Of a stretch of 64,000 nt of DNA, positions 35,771 to 47,540 are shown piece after piece. The notes below the pieces were generated by a model. That model made no database searches and was not told the origin of the DNA. It saw only the letters and a program-made list of their open reading frames with translations. The DNA lies in the NCBI GenBank assembly GCA_017311315.1, contig CM029669.1:5431055-5495054 (forward strand), written 5' to 3'. Source of the DNA: Dendrocalamus latiflorus (lineage: Eukaryota; Streptophyta; Magnoliopsida; Poales; Poaceae). A program made the position numbers and the translations under genes. How positions within the stretch are numbered: position 1 is the stretch's first letter; each line of letters opens with the position of its first letter.

Positions 35771-37519
35771 ATTCGGATTTATTTGGATATTTTGAGTTAT
35801 TTACTTTTATTTGGATTCCGTTGTCTATCGCGTAGTTAGAAACTGGAGTCCCGAAGAATCAATGGATCAAGCGAGATCAAGAGCAAAGTGAAGATAAAGA
35901 CTAGAAGCTCAAGAGGGAGCATTGTACGAACTCAAGACCGCGGTAAACCGCGCAAGGCGAGTCAATACTTTGATCATGTTGAACCTACATTTTTTGCAAA
36001 TTACTTTTGTTTAATATTATCAAATTGCATGCTGTTATTTTATATGCAATTACATGTTTAATTTAGAATTCTAGTTAAATGCCTATTATCTAACTTGATT
36101 AATATTGCCCCTTCTTGGAAATATTTGAGCATGAGAACCTTGTCGCCCGAGCAAAATTATAATAGTAACCTTTTGAAAATAAGTCCATAATTATATGCCA
36201 TGCTTAGTTTTGCTTAGATACTTGTGGGAGTAAGAACGTCCAAGCATCACTTTAATCATGAGAAAATGTGGTTGGGCAGTCATGGTGGTAATGGCTGGTG
36301 TATGTTGGATATGGTTATTTTATACTCCCAAAAATCTCAAATTGCTTATTTGTCTGGGCGGATGGTTCGGGGGTATGGTGCAGGTGTGCTCGAGAGTGTG
36401 GTTTGTGGTAGAACCGCCCAGATACCACTAAGGACTGAATCTTGTCATGACCTCCTATGTTAAACAGTGCAACCACAAGTCTGTAAAGTACAACTTGGCT
36501 AAGTAAATTTATCGAAACCCCCGGACTCATCTCACGGGTAGTGGATAGGAGTGGATATGCAAGGGCAAGGGGAGGCCTAAAGGGACACCGAGCGGAGGGT
36601 TAAATTTTCCAGTCGTGCTAGCGTTGCGGGGAGTGGAGCCCGACTGTGCTAGTATCCTTGGCGAACATTCCGTGCAACGTATGAGACCCACCGCAAGTGG
36701 GAGCGGCCCATAGGGTGAGATGACAACAGGGGCTAGATACTTTGAAAAGTCACTATGATGGTCTATTCAACCACGTGACCAAGGAATCATGTAGGGCAAC
36801 GAGCGGATTGTCTCTTGTGGTGAAAGTGTACAAACTCCGCAAAGTCAAAACTATTCGAATAGCCGTGCCCACGGTCAAGGGCGGACATGGGAACTTGACC
36901 AGATATAGTTTTATTTCAAAAACTTTGTGGGTGGAAATGTAAAAAGTGGAGGGCAGTGGAAAGCCCTAATTTGAGTTGTCCTGGGTGTCGTCCCAGTGGT
37001 AATGTAAGCGGTTATAACGCTGAAATGTTAGCATATGGTGCGGATGCCATGAAACGGTGGATGGAATCTGGATCGCTATTATTAAGTGTATTTCCTTACA
37101 CATTATGTTTTTGTTCAAAACAGCTAGGTCTCAGGAAATTTTTATGTATCATACTTCAAAAACAAAATGTTTTCCCTTTTTACAAAATACAATATAAGGA
37201 GGAATAAATAGAATCATGAGTAGAAAAGATGGATGTTGTAGTAAAAACATAAAGATATTGGTGGACTCATGTCGATAATAAAAAGGAAATGATAGTGTGG
37301 ATTCTGGGAGAAATAAATTGGTGGAGTCTAAATGAGTATATAGGTTAGATAGATGATTTTTGGAGAATTAGGGAGTGTAAAGATAATTGCTGGATTACAA
37401 CACAGATAACTATTATAAATTCTTGGAAGATGTTGACAATATTGGGATTAATAGAATCAACGTGATCGAAAAGGAAGGTCGGCATGATCGAAAGTCACTA
37501 GACAAGATTAGGGAGAGTA

Positions 37520-38480
37520 TGTTGGAAATAATCTTGTTTAGAAGTCGTATGCAAGTTTTGGTTGTAATAGAAGTTGAGTTGAAGTAGAAATTAGAAGTTG
37601 AAGTCGGAATTGGTTTTGTATTCCTAATCGGAATCCGAGTAGGAGTTGTAGGTTTGGGTATAAAAAGAGGGGACTCATGTAATCAGAAGTGCACCGAGAA
37701 AGAAGAAAAGACAATGAGAAGTGGTCGAAAACCAGAAAGTATCGACTTCTTTGTGATCTCGCAAGACGTGGTCAAAGTCAACCTACGACCACGACAAACG
37801 TGGTCGGAGGGACTTATGACCACGACAAATATCGGCAGGCGTGGTCGAAAGGCGTTCGACCACGGCAATGCTGAAGAAGACGTCATCGGAGGAGCGTACG
37901 ACCACGATAAGGTTTCAGCAGAACCGGTCATAAGGCTTCAGAACTGGTCGTAAATGACTCTAACCGGTCGTAAAGATCCTGGGAAGGTTGTAAGATTTTC
38001 CAACAGAGAAGACGTGGTCATAAAGGAGTTATGACCACGGTCGTGAAGCAACTAACGTGGTCATAAGGGTTACGACAACGACAGTCGACAGACCCTTCAG
38101 CATGGTCGACAGAATCACTACGTGGTCATAATTGAGCTACGACTATGGTGATCGACTATGGTCGAAGGAAGTGCAGCACAGCGGTGTTGAATGTTGTCGT
38201 AACTTTTGCTGAAGTTACAACTACGTGGTCGGAGTAGCGAGGAGTGATCGGAGAGGTCACAACATGGTCGTAACGACTGCCAGGATGGTCGGAAAACCAA
38301 CAGAGCGGTCATAACGATTCAGGAAATGGTCGTAGCCTCTTGAACATGGTCGTACGGCTGTAGTGCGTGGTCATAGCGACTACAAGGTGGTCGTACGGGT
38401 CTTACGAGTGGTCGTAGGACTGCAACAGGTTTTTTGAGAGAGAACCCGTGAAAAGGGACTCTGCTGTTGTCTGTGTTTAT
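37520..38480 (+). mobile_element. Copia-like LTR with internal minisatellite
   Basis: Starts TGTTGGAAATAATC at 37520. A TATA box (TATAAAAAG) at 37660-37668 is followed by a short leader and then the GTGGTCGTA-rich repeat. The 3' limit is uncertain; AT-rich sequence with no repeat begins around 38480. No coding sequence. Confidence 0.5.
37716..38430 (+). repeat. Degenerate GTGGTCGTAA minisatellite
   Basis: A short core, GTGGTCGTAA or GTGGTCATAA, recurs some twenty times at spacings of about 25-45 bases, in places as its complement TACGACCAC. Confidence 0.8.
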
Positions 38481-38754
38481 AAACTCAGGTTTTGCCGTAT
38501 CGGCTACAGGAAATGCACATGATGCGCTTTCAGAGAATACACAGAGTGAGACTGCTCTCTAGAAATACTCAGAGAGAGAGAGATTTCAGATGTTTCCAAA
38601 TTATCTCTAAGAATAGACATACAACTAGCTAGGTCAATCACATGATGTTGGATGATCAAGTCATATGTATATATGATAATATCATACTGATACTAATAAT
38701 ATATGATCTAGTTTTACGATGGATTTTCACACTGATCGGACAGCTTACCACGGA
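38481..38754. other. No gene seen
   Basis: Purine-rich GAGAGAGAGAG at 38570-38583 and AT-rich sequence. The part nearest 38755 is probably the former first intron of the sHSP relic. Confidence 0.4.
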
Positions 38755-38976
38755 AGTATATCGTAAGAATAAAAAGGAAAAGAGCAAGCTAAGAACGAAA
38801 GGCTGCTTCTTCTCCGGGAGGGTAGTCACAGACAATGGCCGCCGGCACTTGACGGCGACAGAAGCAGGAAACGCCACTGCCGGCCTCCAAGAACGTCAAG
38901 CCGGCGGCGTGCCCGATGAAGCCGGCAGCACCGGCGAACGGAACACAGGAGTGTAAGAGGCAACAACCGTCGACAT
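38755..38976 (-). pseudogene. Exon-1 relic of a duplicated plastid small heat-shock protein gene
   Basis: On the minus strand an ATG at 38976 gives MSTVVASYTP, close to the first residues of the intact gene (MSTVTSYTLL). A stop follows after about 26 codons; a shifted frame then continues as a basic, alanine- and serine-rich stretch (PASVAVKCRRPLS) like a transit peptide. A splice donor GGTAAGCTG at about 38745-38753 matches the position of the donor in the intact gene. No second exon is found downstream. The upstream 250 bases also resemble the intact gene's promoter. Confidence 0.72.
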
Positions 38977-39124
38977 TGCACCAGTGTAGTCGTTGCACTG
39001 CTGATTTCTCTTGCCTCTGGATCGTAATTAAGAACTACCTGAACTGAAGGGAAAATAGATTTAATGCATGTTAATTCCCGTCTAGTTTGAGGCTGTTCTG
39101 AGTTATACTATATGAATGGTAGCG

Positions 39125-39133
39125 TTTATATAG
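39125..39133 (-). promoter_or_regulatory. TATA box of the sHSP relic
   Basis: CTATATAAA on the minus strand, about 150 bases before the relic's ATG. The flanking ATCACCTTTGCTTGG block (39168-39182) is also found in the intact gene's promoter (41061-41076). Confidence 0.6.
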
Positions 39134-39245
39134 TTGCAGAAAGGATCAAAGGGGTGAGTTGTTTGATCACCTTTGCTTGGTCGAGTTGGGAGGGAATCAA
39201 GACCAGAGATCAAGCTGGCCGTGAAGTTGCTTTGGTACGTAAAGT

Positions 39246-39803
39246 GAGCACCGTATAACGTGTCACGGAGGCACCACCAACATCACACTTGTATAGAGCA
39301 CAACAAACGGAGGTGAAAAATTTCAAACTCTATTCACAAATATATAGAGATGTACTTTGACCATAACATGTGAATATAGTACATGTAGATGTATTATCAA
39401 AAGTATATATAGTTTTATAATATTTTGATAATAAAATAGTATTCGAACTAATGATAAAAGTTGCATATTGAAATACTACGAGAAGTCACAAGAGCACCGT
39501 ATAACGTGTTACGGAGGCAGCAACAACATCACACTTGTATAGAGCACAACAAACGGAGGTGAAAATTTTCAAACTCTTCACAAATATATTGAGATGTACT
39601 TTGACCATAACATGTGAAAATAGTACATGTAGATGTATCATCAAAAGTATAAATAGTTTTGTAATATTTTGATAATAAAATAGTATTCGAACTAGTGGTA
39701 AAAGTTGCATATTGAAATACTACGAGAAGTCACAAGAGCACCGTATAACTTGTCACGGAGGCAGCAACAACATCACACTTGTATAGAGCACAACAAACGG
39801 AGG
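39246..39803. repeat. ~245-bp tandem repeat, 2.3 copies
   Basis: Units begin GAGCACCGTATAAC at 39246, 39492 and 39736; the third is cut after CAAACGGAGG. Copies differ at only a few positions, which implies recent duplication. It lies between the sHSP gene's 3' end and the relic's promoter. Confidence 0.95.
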
Positions 39804-39952
39804 CTCATTTTATTGAGTTGGTTGTAAGCACAAAGCACGCATTATATACTTATACGTGTATATATAGAATAGTTATTCCTGAGCCTCTTGGACAAGTGCT
39901 CCTTCACGCCATGGATGTCAACGGCAGTGCAGTCATGCATACGTATGCACTC

Positions 39953-40907
39953 CTAGCTACTTGACGGCACGTGGATGTCGACATTGATCCTCCTGCGCGC
40001 GTGCTCCTTGACCTTGAAGATGGTAACTGTTAGCTCGCCGGAGGCGAGCTCGGCCTTGACGCTCTCCCTGTTGTACCCGGCCGGGAGTAGCAGCCGCGCG
40101 TAGACGCCGCTGTCGTAGGCTGCGTCGGCCTTGCCCTTGGCCGCGGCGGACGCAGGCGTGACCCTGCTGGGGCCGGCGCCGGCCCGTTGGTCTTCGACGT
40201 GAATGTTCACGTCGGCCTTGGGCTTCTTCCTGATGACGAGGACGTCCTCGTCGATCTCGACGACGAGGTCCTCCTTGGAGAACCCCGGCACCTCGAACCA
40301 CAGTTTCACGGCGTTGGCGTCCTCCTCCAGCTGCCACCGCTCCTCCTCCTGCGGCGGCACCGGGTGCACCAGAGCTTCGTACATATGACGATGTCAAATG
40401 AATTCATTAATTAATTAGGTGAGCATGATCAGTTTGATGGATAAAATGTGTAATATCATACTATGCATCGTAAGTATACAATTAAATATTTAATTATCTC
40501 CAACTTTAACTACTAACTCATATAGAGGTAACAGATATTTGTTGTCAAACTTATTTCCACAACATTGCTCTTTTATAATCTTTTTACTAGCATTCTGCAA
40601 GCGGTAGAAATTGTTGATCAAACTTGTACATGGAAGACCGAAAAAGAAATGCGAGACACTGAACGAGGCTACGAGGGTACATGAGCTTACCGACGGGTGA
40701 GATGTTAAATGGCGGCAAATCCGTCTTTGGAGTGTGCTCCCACTTTGCACTACTTGCAAAGCACACAGAAAGAGACCGGGACCTTCTTCGGAAAGAAAGG
40801 AGAGCAACTGCTGCTGCCTTACCGGACTGAAGGCGACTGCCGGAGGTATTCACCGGTGTCGCCGCCGTCGGGCCGCTCAGGAGGGTGTAAGAGGTGACCG
40901 TCGACAT
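39953..40907 (-). CDS. Plastid-type small heat-shock protein (HSP20/alpha-crystallin), two exons
   Basis: Exon 1 is 40907-40691, the intron 40690-40375 (316 bp, GTAAGC...AAG), exon 2 40374-39953; the join keeps phase and gives 212 residues. Exon 1 (72 codons) is rich in Ser, Ala and Arg with almost no acid, as in a chloroplast transit peptide. Exon 2 holds an alpha-crystallin domain: W-F-E-V-P-G-F-S-K-E-D-L-V-V-E-I near its start and A-x-L-A-S-G-E-L-T-V-T-I, the usual A-x-x-x-x-G-V-L motif with G-E-L, near its end. Such proteins bind unfolding clients as oligomers without ATP. The Met-rich N-arm of classical plastid HSP21 is missing, so it is a divergent member. A tandem duplicate survives as an exon-1 relic at 38755-38976. 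Confidence 0.87.
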
Positions 40908-41020
40908 TGCAATTTCTAATTGGTTGTCGTGTAACTCTACACAGTGAGATCAAGCCAAGGAGAGAGTGGATCAGGTAGCACTTGTGTGGTGCGATGCATG
41001 AAAGGGATTGCGTGAGGGGC

Positions 41021-41031
41021 CTTTTTATAGA
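41021..41031 (-). promoter_or_regulatory. TATA box of the sHSP gene
   Basis: TCTATAAAAAG on the minus strand, about 115 bases before the ATG at 40907. I see no convincing array of heat-shock elements (nGAAnnTTCn) next to it. Confidence 0.7.
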
Positions 41032-41355
41032 TACCGCAGAGGGCAAACTGGGGATCGGAGTCACCTTTGCTTGGGTCATGCGTTGGTGGGAATAAAGAGG
41101 TTTGTGAGCTGCTTTGGTAAAGGAATTTGCAATAGGTACAAATGATTCCAATCCTGACGTCATTGCAAGCTAGAGAAAAGAATAAGACCAGGTGTGGTGC
41201 TTTTTTCGTTCTCTTTTGGATACTCCCATTTGGTCTAGATCTACTATGGAGTAGCTACGAAATAAGGAGATCGAGTTCTACATTGCATTGCAGGAACTCG
41301 ATCCGACATACATGCGATATTCCAAATCGGTTCGTTTTTAGATGAGGGCAAGAGA

Positions 41356-42640
41356 ACTATAGGACCGAAAAGGCAACAGAGGGGAGAGGATGTGAAAGAT
41401 GCCATTTAAATTTTTTTTCCAATGTATTATTGAACTATTCTTGTATAACTACAGAGTTACAGATAATTGAATTTTCAGCCAAAATCCCAATTGCTCAAGC
41501 AATCAAATTTCGAGAAAATCCAAACCCTAGAGGTCTAACCGCTAACTAGTGATCAGTCTGACCTCCTAACGGTCAGAACACCACAACACTATTGGTCTAA
41601 CCGGCCTTGGTGCGATTGAACCGCTTGCTATGAAAATAGCCCGTGAAGGTCCAAGAAATGATGCAAATTCTAAAACACAAGTCCAAATGCTATGAAATTT
41701 TACACGCACCTTGCTTAAAGTCTCAGAAAACTATTCCATCTATAGATCGAAGAAATCCATGATAAAGTTCAAACTTTTTAGAGATTGAGAAAAGATTGCA
41801 CCAAAATTGGACAAAATACGAAAATGATGAATGTGACTTGCTCGTTAGTAGAAGATAACCAAGATAGCTTTAGATATATTCCCACATATCAAGGAAGCAA
41901 GAACACTGAAAAATCAAGACGAAAACTCTCGGATCACGAATCACTTGGTGAGGCCAAAATCATACAAAACAGGGTTTCTTCAAGAATTTGCCATCAAAGT
42001 GTCTAAATGGATGGAGATTGATTTTTAGAACATATCTACATCTCTTATACATCTTTAACACAACAGGATAAAGAAAGTGAAGAGAGGAGGAAAAACCAAC
42101 TAAATCAAGAGCAAATCAATCAACGCAAGATAGAGTTATAGAGATGAACAAAGATTGATATATTGCTACTTGACAATAAAAGTTTTACAACCACTCTACC
42201 TGAAAGACAAGAGAGCACACCACAGGACTTAGGTTCTCTCAAAGCCTAACCCTAACATAGTAAACACTTCCTCTCAAGAGAGAATAGTTGGATAGTTAAC
42301 GATAAGTTTCAATCCCAACTCGTTAAATAGATCGGATTTCAAAACTAGTCAGACTGCCTTGCTTGAGGATAGTTCTAGAAACAACTCTAACAAAAAAGCA
42401 TTTCAAATTTTCAACCTTCCCAAATTACAATAGTTCATCACAACTTAATCCAAGACGTTCTCACGTGATTCTTCAATCTCTTTCTTGATGAACACATTGG
42501 TAATTTCTCAAAAATACAATTTGAATGTGGTTTTAGACATTAGAGAGGAAAATTTGTAAATAAAGATCCAAATGGTCAAAAGAAGAATGAAATGAGCTAA
42601 AGATATGACTGTGATGGACCATGAGAGATGGTCCAGGTTT
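41356..42640 (-). mobile_element. SIRE-type copia LTR and start of its 3' internal region
   Basis: TATAGGACCG with GGCAACAGAGGGGAGAGG at 41356 matches the LTR edge at 18177, and ATTCTTCAATCTCTTTCTTGATG at 42468-42490 matches the LTR/polypurine junction at 19977. The LTR is about 1.1 kb. Next to it GAGGAAAATTTGTAAATAAA and following bases match 59785-59830. GGTCTAACC motifs recur at 41531-41612. No coding sequence. Confidence 0.75.
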
Positions 42641-43994
42641 TTGTTGTGATGAACTGTTGCAATGTTTGTGGAGTGAACAGTTGGCTTTACAAAGATAGCT
42701 CTCTGCCAGGATTGGATTTGGGATTTGAGTCATGGATTAAGGTTGCATGATACATGTCTTGGGTAATGTAGGTCAAGTTGTGAAAAATTTGTGTCTGGAA
42801 ACGAATTCTTTGTCTTTGGATGTGTAGGGTCGCTTGGAGTCAACTATGGTCAATGGCGGTAATCAGGGTTAGGCTCATGGAGTTAAGTCCCAAAACCATC
42901 AAGGATGCTGAGTGAGATGGTGAGCTCAAGCATGGCACGAAAAAGGTGGGAATGTTGAAGGCGAGTTCGAACAGCGGGATGACGCTAGGTGGCTTGCACG
43001 GGCCAAGTAAACCGTGTTTCAGTGCAACCGAGACAAGAGAGACTTGGCGGCACATGACAAGTTAATGGCGTACCTACACGTGGCAAGCATGATGTTTGCT
43101 TGTAAAGGAAGGTGATGACTAGGTCAACGAGGGGCATTTCGATAATTTGATCAAAATACCGAAAACCATCTTGGATCAAAACCATGGTGCATGGGCGATG
43201 TGTTGGAGAGTCGTTTAAGTCAAGATGGAGCTAATGGATCAAGGCTAAGGATTTAGTAGATGCACACTTATGCGCTTTGAAAAACATGCATAAGTGGACT
43301 TGAGAGAGTAAAAGTCGTGTGTGTGGAGTTAACGAGTTTCCCCCATTGTAATAGTGGGTAAGATCCAATTTGGAAGGATAGGTGGCTGGTTGCTCACCTA
43401 TAAAAGGGGTGGGGATGGAGGCATGTAGGGTTAACTATCCGACCTCTCTCTTATGGGCTTTCTTGTTTTAGGTTTAGGGTTTTGAGAGTGGAGCATATGA
43501 TATGCTCTTGGTCCTCCTAGATGGAGTGGCTATAAACTCAATCATCAGAGTAATACATTAAACTTCAATCTACTGCTTGTGTATTGTTGTCTGGTTGGTG
43601 TTGTGTTGGCTTAGGTTTTGTTCGTCTATTTCTCCATTTCTTTTCTATTCTTTGGTTGTTTCTTTCCTTTCTTGATCTAAGAGAGTTCTTTCTTGTCTTG
43701 TTGATAATCTGACTTGCTAGGTGTTGGAGAATCATACTCAAAGCCATCTTGGCTATTCTATTCCCACAGGCATGGTCTGATTGTCTTTATGAGCACACTA
43801 TTTCGTTTTGTGCGCACTCGGTTAATTCACAAAAAGCTCTCAATTTGCTTGCTAATTTTTCAATGAAAGATTAGAGAAGTCTCTTAAGACCTTAACCTTG
43901 TTATGTACAAAGTTTCATGGCTAGTTGATCTTTTAATCAAAAGTTATGTGCAGTTTAGATCTGGCAGTCATGCGCTACTTTGTTCTTCTGAATC

Positions 43995-44367
43995 TGCTAC
44001 GACCACGTCTAGTTTCGACCACGTTGGTTACGATCATGTTAATCATTCTAGTTGCAAACTAGTTCCGACCACGTTGGTTGTTCGACCACCCCTTTGGTTT
44101 ACGACCACATTGGTTACGACCACGTTGATCATTTTTCTTGCCGAGTGGTTTCGACTACATTGGTTGTTCGACCACGTTGGTTTTGACTACACCCATTTTC
44201 GATCACGTTGATTTTGGTCTCGGTGGTTATCGACTATAGTGATTTCCGTTTGGTAGTTGATTTCTGACCACGTTGAACTTCCGATTACACTGATTTTCAA
44301 TGTACAGTCAATCTTTGACTAGGTGTTGTCTGTTCGGTGGTCGATTTCCGACCATGTTGTACTTCCG
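43995..44367 (+). repeat. CGACCACGTTGG minisatellite
   Basis: About fifteen degenerate copies of TTCGACCACGTTGGTT spaced 20-35 bases apart; the series resumes at 46929-46985 across the solo LTR. It is the complement of the core at 37716-38430. Confidence 0.8.
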
Positions 44368-46928
44368 TGTAATACCACAAGTATGCAAAAAGGGAAATAA
44401 TAGAGATAAAGAAGGGTTTTTGCCGTCAGACCCATCGGCATTTAGATTACCGAATATTAAACGCTCGTTGAGGTTCCCAGATCACCTAGGGGTAGTCGGC
44501 ACCGTCTAGAGAGCCGAGTAGCGCTCTCAGAGGTTCCCAGGCTACCCAGGGACAGTCGGCACCGTCTCACGTTATGGGTTTTCGTTATCTGGCGAAAAAT
44601 TCTATTCTCACCTTATCCGACTTACCTGCTGCAGTAGAAGCCTTAAATCAGAGTATAGAACCCTTGACCATAATGCCCTTGGGTAGTCAATTATGTGAGC
44701 GGGGCATGGGAATTAAGCGAGGGCATTTCGGTCATTTCACAAATGCAAAGGCAACCCAACCAAGCTCGTAAAAAGCCTGCACCACAACAAGCCCTCATTC
44801 TCACCTCATCTTTTTCAGCTAAGGTAAGAGCAAAGCCGGGGGGCAAGCCACTCCCCATTCCTTTTACTGCCAAGGTCGAGAGTCAACCCCAAGACCCGAG
44901 CACATCCGCACCACCAAAGACCACCACAGGGAGGAGGTGAGGAAGAGGAAGCCCGAAGGAGGAGAAGCAAGGAAGCGGCCGACCGTGACAGCAAGAGGCG
45001 GAACCACCTGAACCTCAACCTCATCCACGCCAATCCTTTTTCTAGCTAGGCAGTCAAGTGAGCCTCACCTTCCATCCTCGTTCGGCGCCATAGCACAAAG
45101 CATGCGAGAGGTAAAACATGTAGAGTAGAGAGCAAACTGACGAGTAGTAGTTGGGGTGGTGGTGCAGGCAACCGAGGGCGGAGGAGGCGGCCGGCGGCCG
45201 TTGGCCATGCTGACCGAGCGGCGGCGCCCAGCACCCTACCGCCGCGCGCGCGCAAGGGGAGGCGGCGGGATCTGGTCCCAGCTGGCCGGATCCAAGGCAG
45301 GGGAGGCAAGCAGGGGGCGACCGATGGTGAGCCCGAGGGCCGGCAAGCCGTGCTCGCCCGCACGCCGTCACGCCCTCGGAGAGGCGCGTGGACTGGGTCC
45401 CGCACAAGAAGGAGAGAGAGAGTGGGAGAGGGAAGGCAGGGCGCGGCAAAGGTGCCGTCGGCGGCGAGCTCGAGGCCAGCGAGCCCGAGCTCGGCCGTGC
45501 GCGCCCACACAGCCCGGAGAAGTGCCCGCGCAAGAGAGGGGGAGGGGAGAAAGAGGAGGCGGGGCAGGTAGAGGGGCCACCGGCGGTGAGATGGGGGCCG
45601 GTGACGCCGAGCCGGCCACACGCCGCCGTGCCGCCCCGGGCGGAAACGGTGAGGAGGAGGCCTTTTGGCCGATTAGAATGAGAGAAGGGAGAGAGAGAGT
45701 TAGCAAGGAAGAGGTGGTTGTTCGGCCAAAAGAAAAAAAAAGGAGAGAGAGGGTAAAAAAGAAAGGAAAAGAAAGAAAAAGAGAAAAGAAGAGGAAATAA
45801 AAAAATAAGAGAGAAGAGAAAAGAAAAAAAGGAGAAAAAGGGAAGAAATGGGGGATTCGGTACCTGCACGACAGGTCCCTCAAAGCCCGTGCATTCTATG
45901 CTCCAGTTGAGTCAGGCGCGTAGAATCGTCTTTGTTCGCTTAAGCCTTGGTTATGATTTGATGCATTGAGTCGGGTTGACATGTGCACAGGTGGAGGTCC
46001 CGGGTCGGAGCCGTCCACGCATCATCCCTGAGGTTAACCAGGCAAGTGCATGGTAGAACAGTGGATTGTGGTGAATGATTGGTACTTTTATGTTTTCCAT
46101 GCCATGTTCTACAGTGCTTTTGGTTGCATGTTAATCATACTTTGGCGAGTGCTGCTTATAAATGAATACTCATAGTGAAAGCATGTTGCAAGATGCATTG
46201 CACACATACACAGACAACAGGACCTACTTCGGTAGGTACTCCACGGGAGTGGAGTTTGGATCCCCGTATGAAAGAGGACAAGTATAGAGTGGTTCATCGA
46301 CGGGTGAACACTCCGCTATACCGGTATAAGCTACAGTTACAGACGCATTACATCGCATTGCATGAAAACAGAATAGAACAGTGATACAGTTACATATGCA
46401 TCGTATTGCATAAAAAGGGGTAACAGCGAAATAGCTACAGGGATAATAACGTACAGTTCACAGAAATGGGAGGTGAAAACCGAAAAATGGTTACAGAGAT
46501 AGCAATGTATAGTTCACAGAAATGGAAAGTGATAACAGTCAAATAGATTCGAAGGTGGTGTTGTATAATTCACAGAAATGGGGATCATTAAAGTAGTGTG
46601 TTAACGTCACTGTTTTATTGTGTGCTTGCTGAGTCGGTGGACTCACCCTTGCTTCGTTGATGTTTTTAGGTGACCGTTGAAGACGACATGCACGGGCGGG
46701 AGTAGCACATGAATAATTGGCACGAACCAGCAGCACTCTTTGTATCTCCTTTTGTCAGTGTATTTTAGCTTTTACTAGGCTAGAGTAATCGCTAAAAATG
46801 CTATGATGTATCTGAACGTAGCAATATGAATAACTTAGTGTTGGCTTAAATTCTACTAGTGTTGATGAAATGGTAAGAGTATGCAGTGGTGGTAACATTC
46901 TAGCCCAGAGGGTGGGCGGGGTGTTATA
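44368..46928 (-). mobile_element. Solo LTR, TSD TTCCG
   Basis: Ends TGTAATACC and GGTGTTATA are imperfectly inverted, and TTCCG flanks it on both sides (44363-44367, 46929-46933). Length 2561 bp. The minus strand, probably forward, has a pyrimidine-rich stretch (45880-45690), then a GC-rich leader (45660-45050) as in the long LTRs. Reading frames there are long on both strands but look compositional. The final CA is mutated to TA. Confidence 0.8.
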
Positions 46929-46985
46929 TTCCGTCTGGTAGTCGGATTTACAACCACTTTGTACTTTCGTCTGTACCCTGAATCT

Positions 46986-47530
46986 GTTAAATCCTTAACA
47001 TTTATCCATTTTGCTCAAACCAACTCCAGCTTGACCTAAACCACTCTTTGAAGCGCTACTCATGCACCACGGTTTTGATCTATGGTAGCTTTTGCTATTT
47101 TGGTCAAACTACCAACATACTTTTCGTTGACCCGATCATCAACATCTATTGCAAGCAATCGTCATGCTTAAACGTTTAGGTGCACCACTAGCTTGCCACG
47201 TGTTGCCAATCTCTCCTGTCCTGTTTCCATCGAACCACAACTCACTTGGCCTATCCAAGTCACATAGTGCAATCCCGCCGTTCAAACTTGCTTTTAACAT
47301 TTTTCGTCTTTTGCGTGCCATGCTTGAGATCACCGTCTCACCTGACATTCTCAATTGTTCTAAGCCCCAGCTCCTCCATGAGTGTAGCCTCGATACTCAC
47401 TGTTAACCACGGTTGACTCTAAACGACTCTGCACATCAAAAGACAAAGAAATTATTTTCGAGTATAAGTCCTCACAACTTTACCCACATTAGCTAACCTC
47501 ATGCAACCTAGAACCACCGAGTAAAATGAC
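46986..47530 (-). repeat. Inverted copy of 42710-43260
   Basis: Read on the minus strand it follows TTTGTCTTTTGATGTGCAG, AGAGTCAACC, CTCAAGCATGGCACG and CATGACG-type blocks in the same order as the plus-strand copy, with many substitutions. Confidence 0.8.
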
Positions 47531-47540
47531 TACAGCCTAT

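Larger units (their letters stand above)
25712..37460 (+). mobile_element. Long LTR 'A', interrupted by LTR B
   Basis: Starts TGTAACATCC at 25712 in a SIRE remnant. After 26673 LTR B is inserted, and the sequence resumes at 33624. It then runs through a TATA-like CTCTATAAG (33634-33642), a GC-rich leader, a tRNA-like segment (34391-34466), AT-rich sequence with a 433-bp duplication, and blocks shared with LTRs B and D (36200-37080). Similarity to B stops at about 37460 and the end of the LTR is not found. Without B it is at least 4.8 kb, unusually long. No polyprotein, primer site or polypurine tract is visible. Confidence 0.75.
42641..47540 (+). mobile_element. LTR-like element pair in inverted orientation
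   Basis: The block 42710-43260 is found again, inverted and diverged, at 46986-47500. The plus-strand copy continues with a TATA box (TATAAAAGG, 43401-43409), a leader, and a CGACCACG minisatellite to 44367, resuming at 46929 after a solo LTR insertion. The second copy abuts the minisatellite remainder. I find no primer site or coding sequence, so I cannot name the family. Confidence 0.5.

Noticed and set aside
40819..41163. 114-codon minus-strand frame upstream of the sHSP gene
   Set aside because: It runs through the TATA box and leader of the gene and overlaps exon 1 in another frame.
45054..45869. 271-codon minus-strand frame in the TTCCG solo LTR
   Set aside because: Starts in a pure pyrimidine stretch coding Phe/Leu/Ser runs and overlaps an equally long plus-strand frame; no motif.
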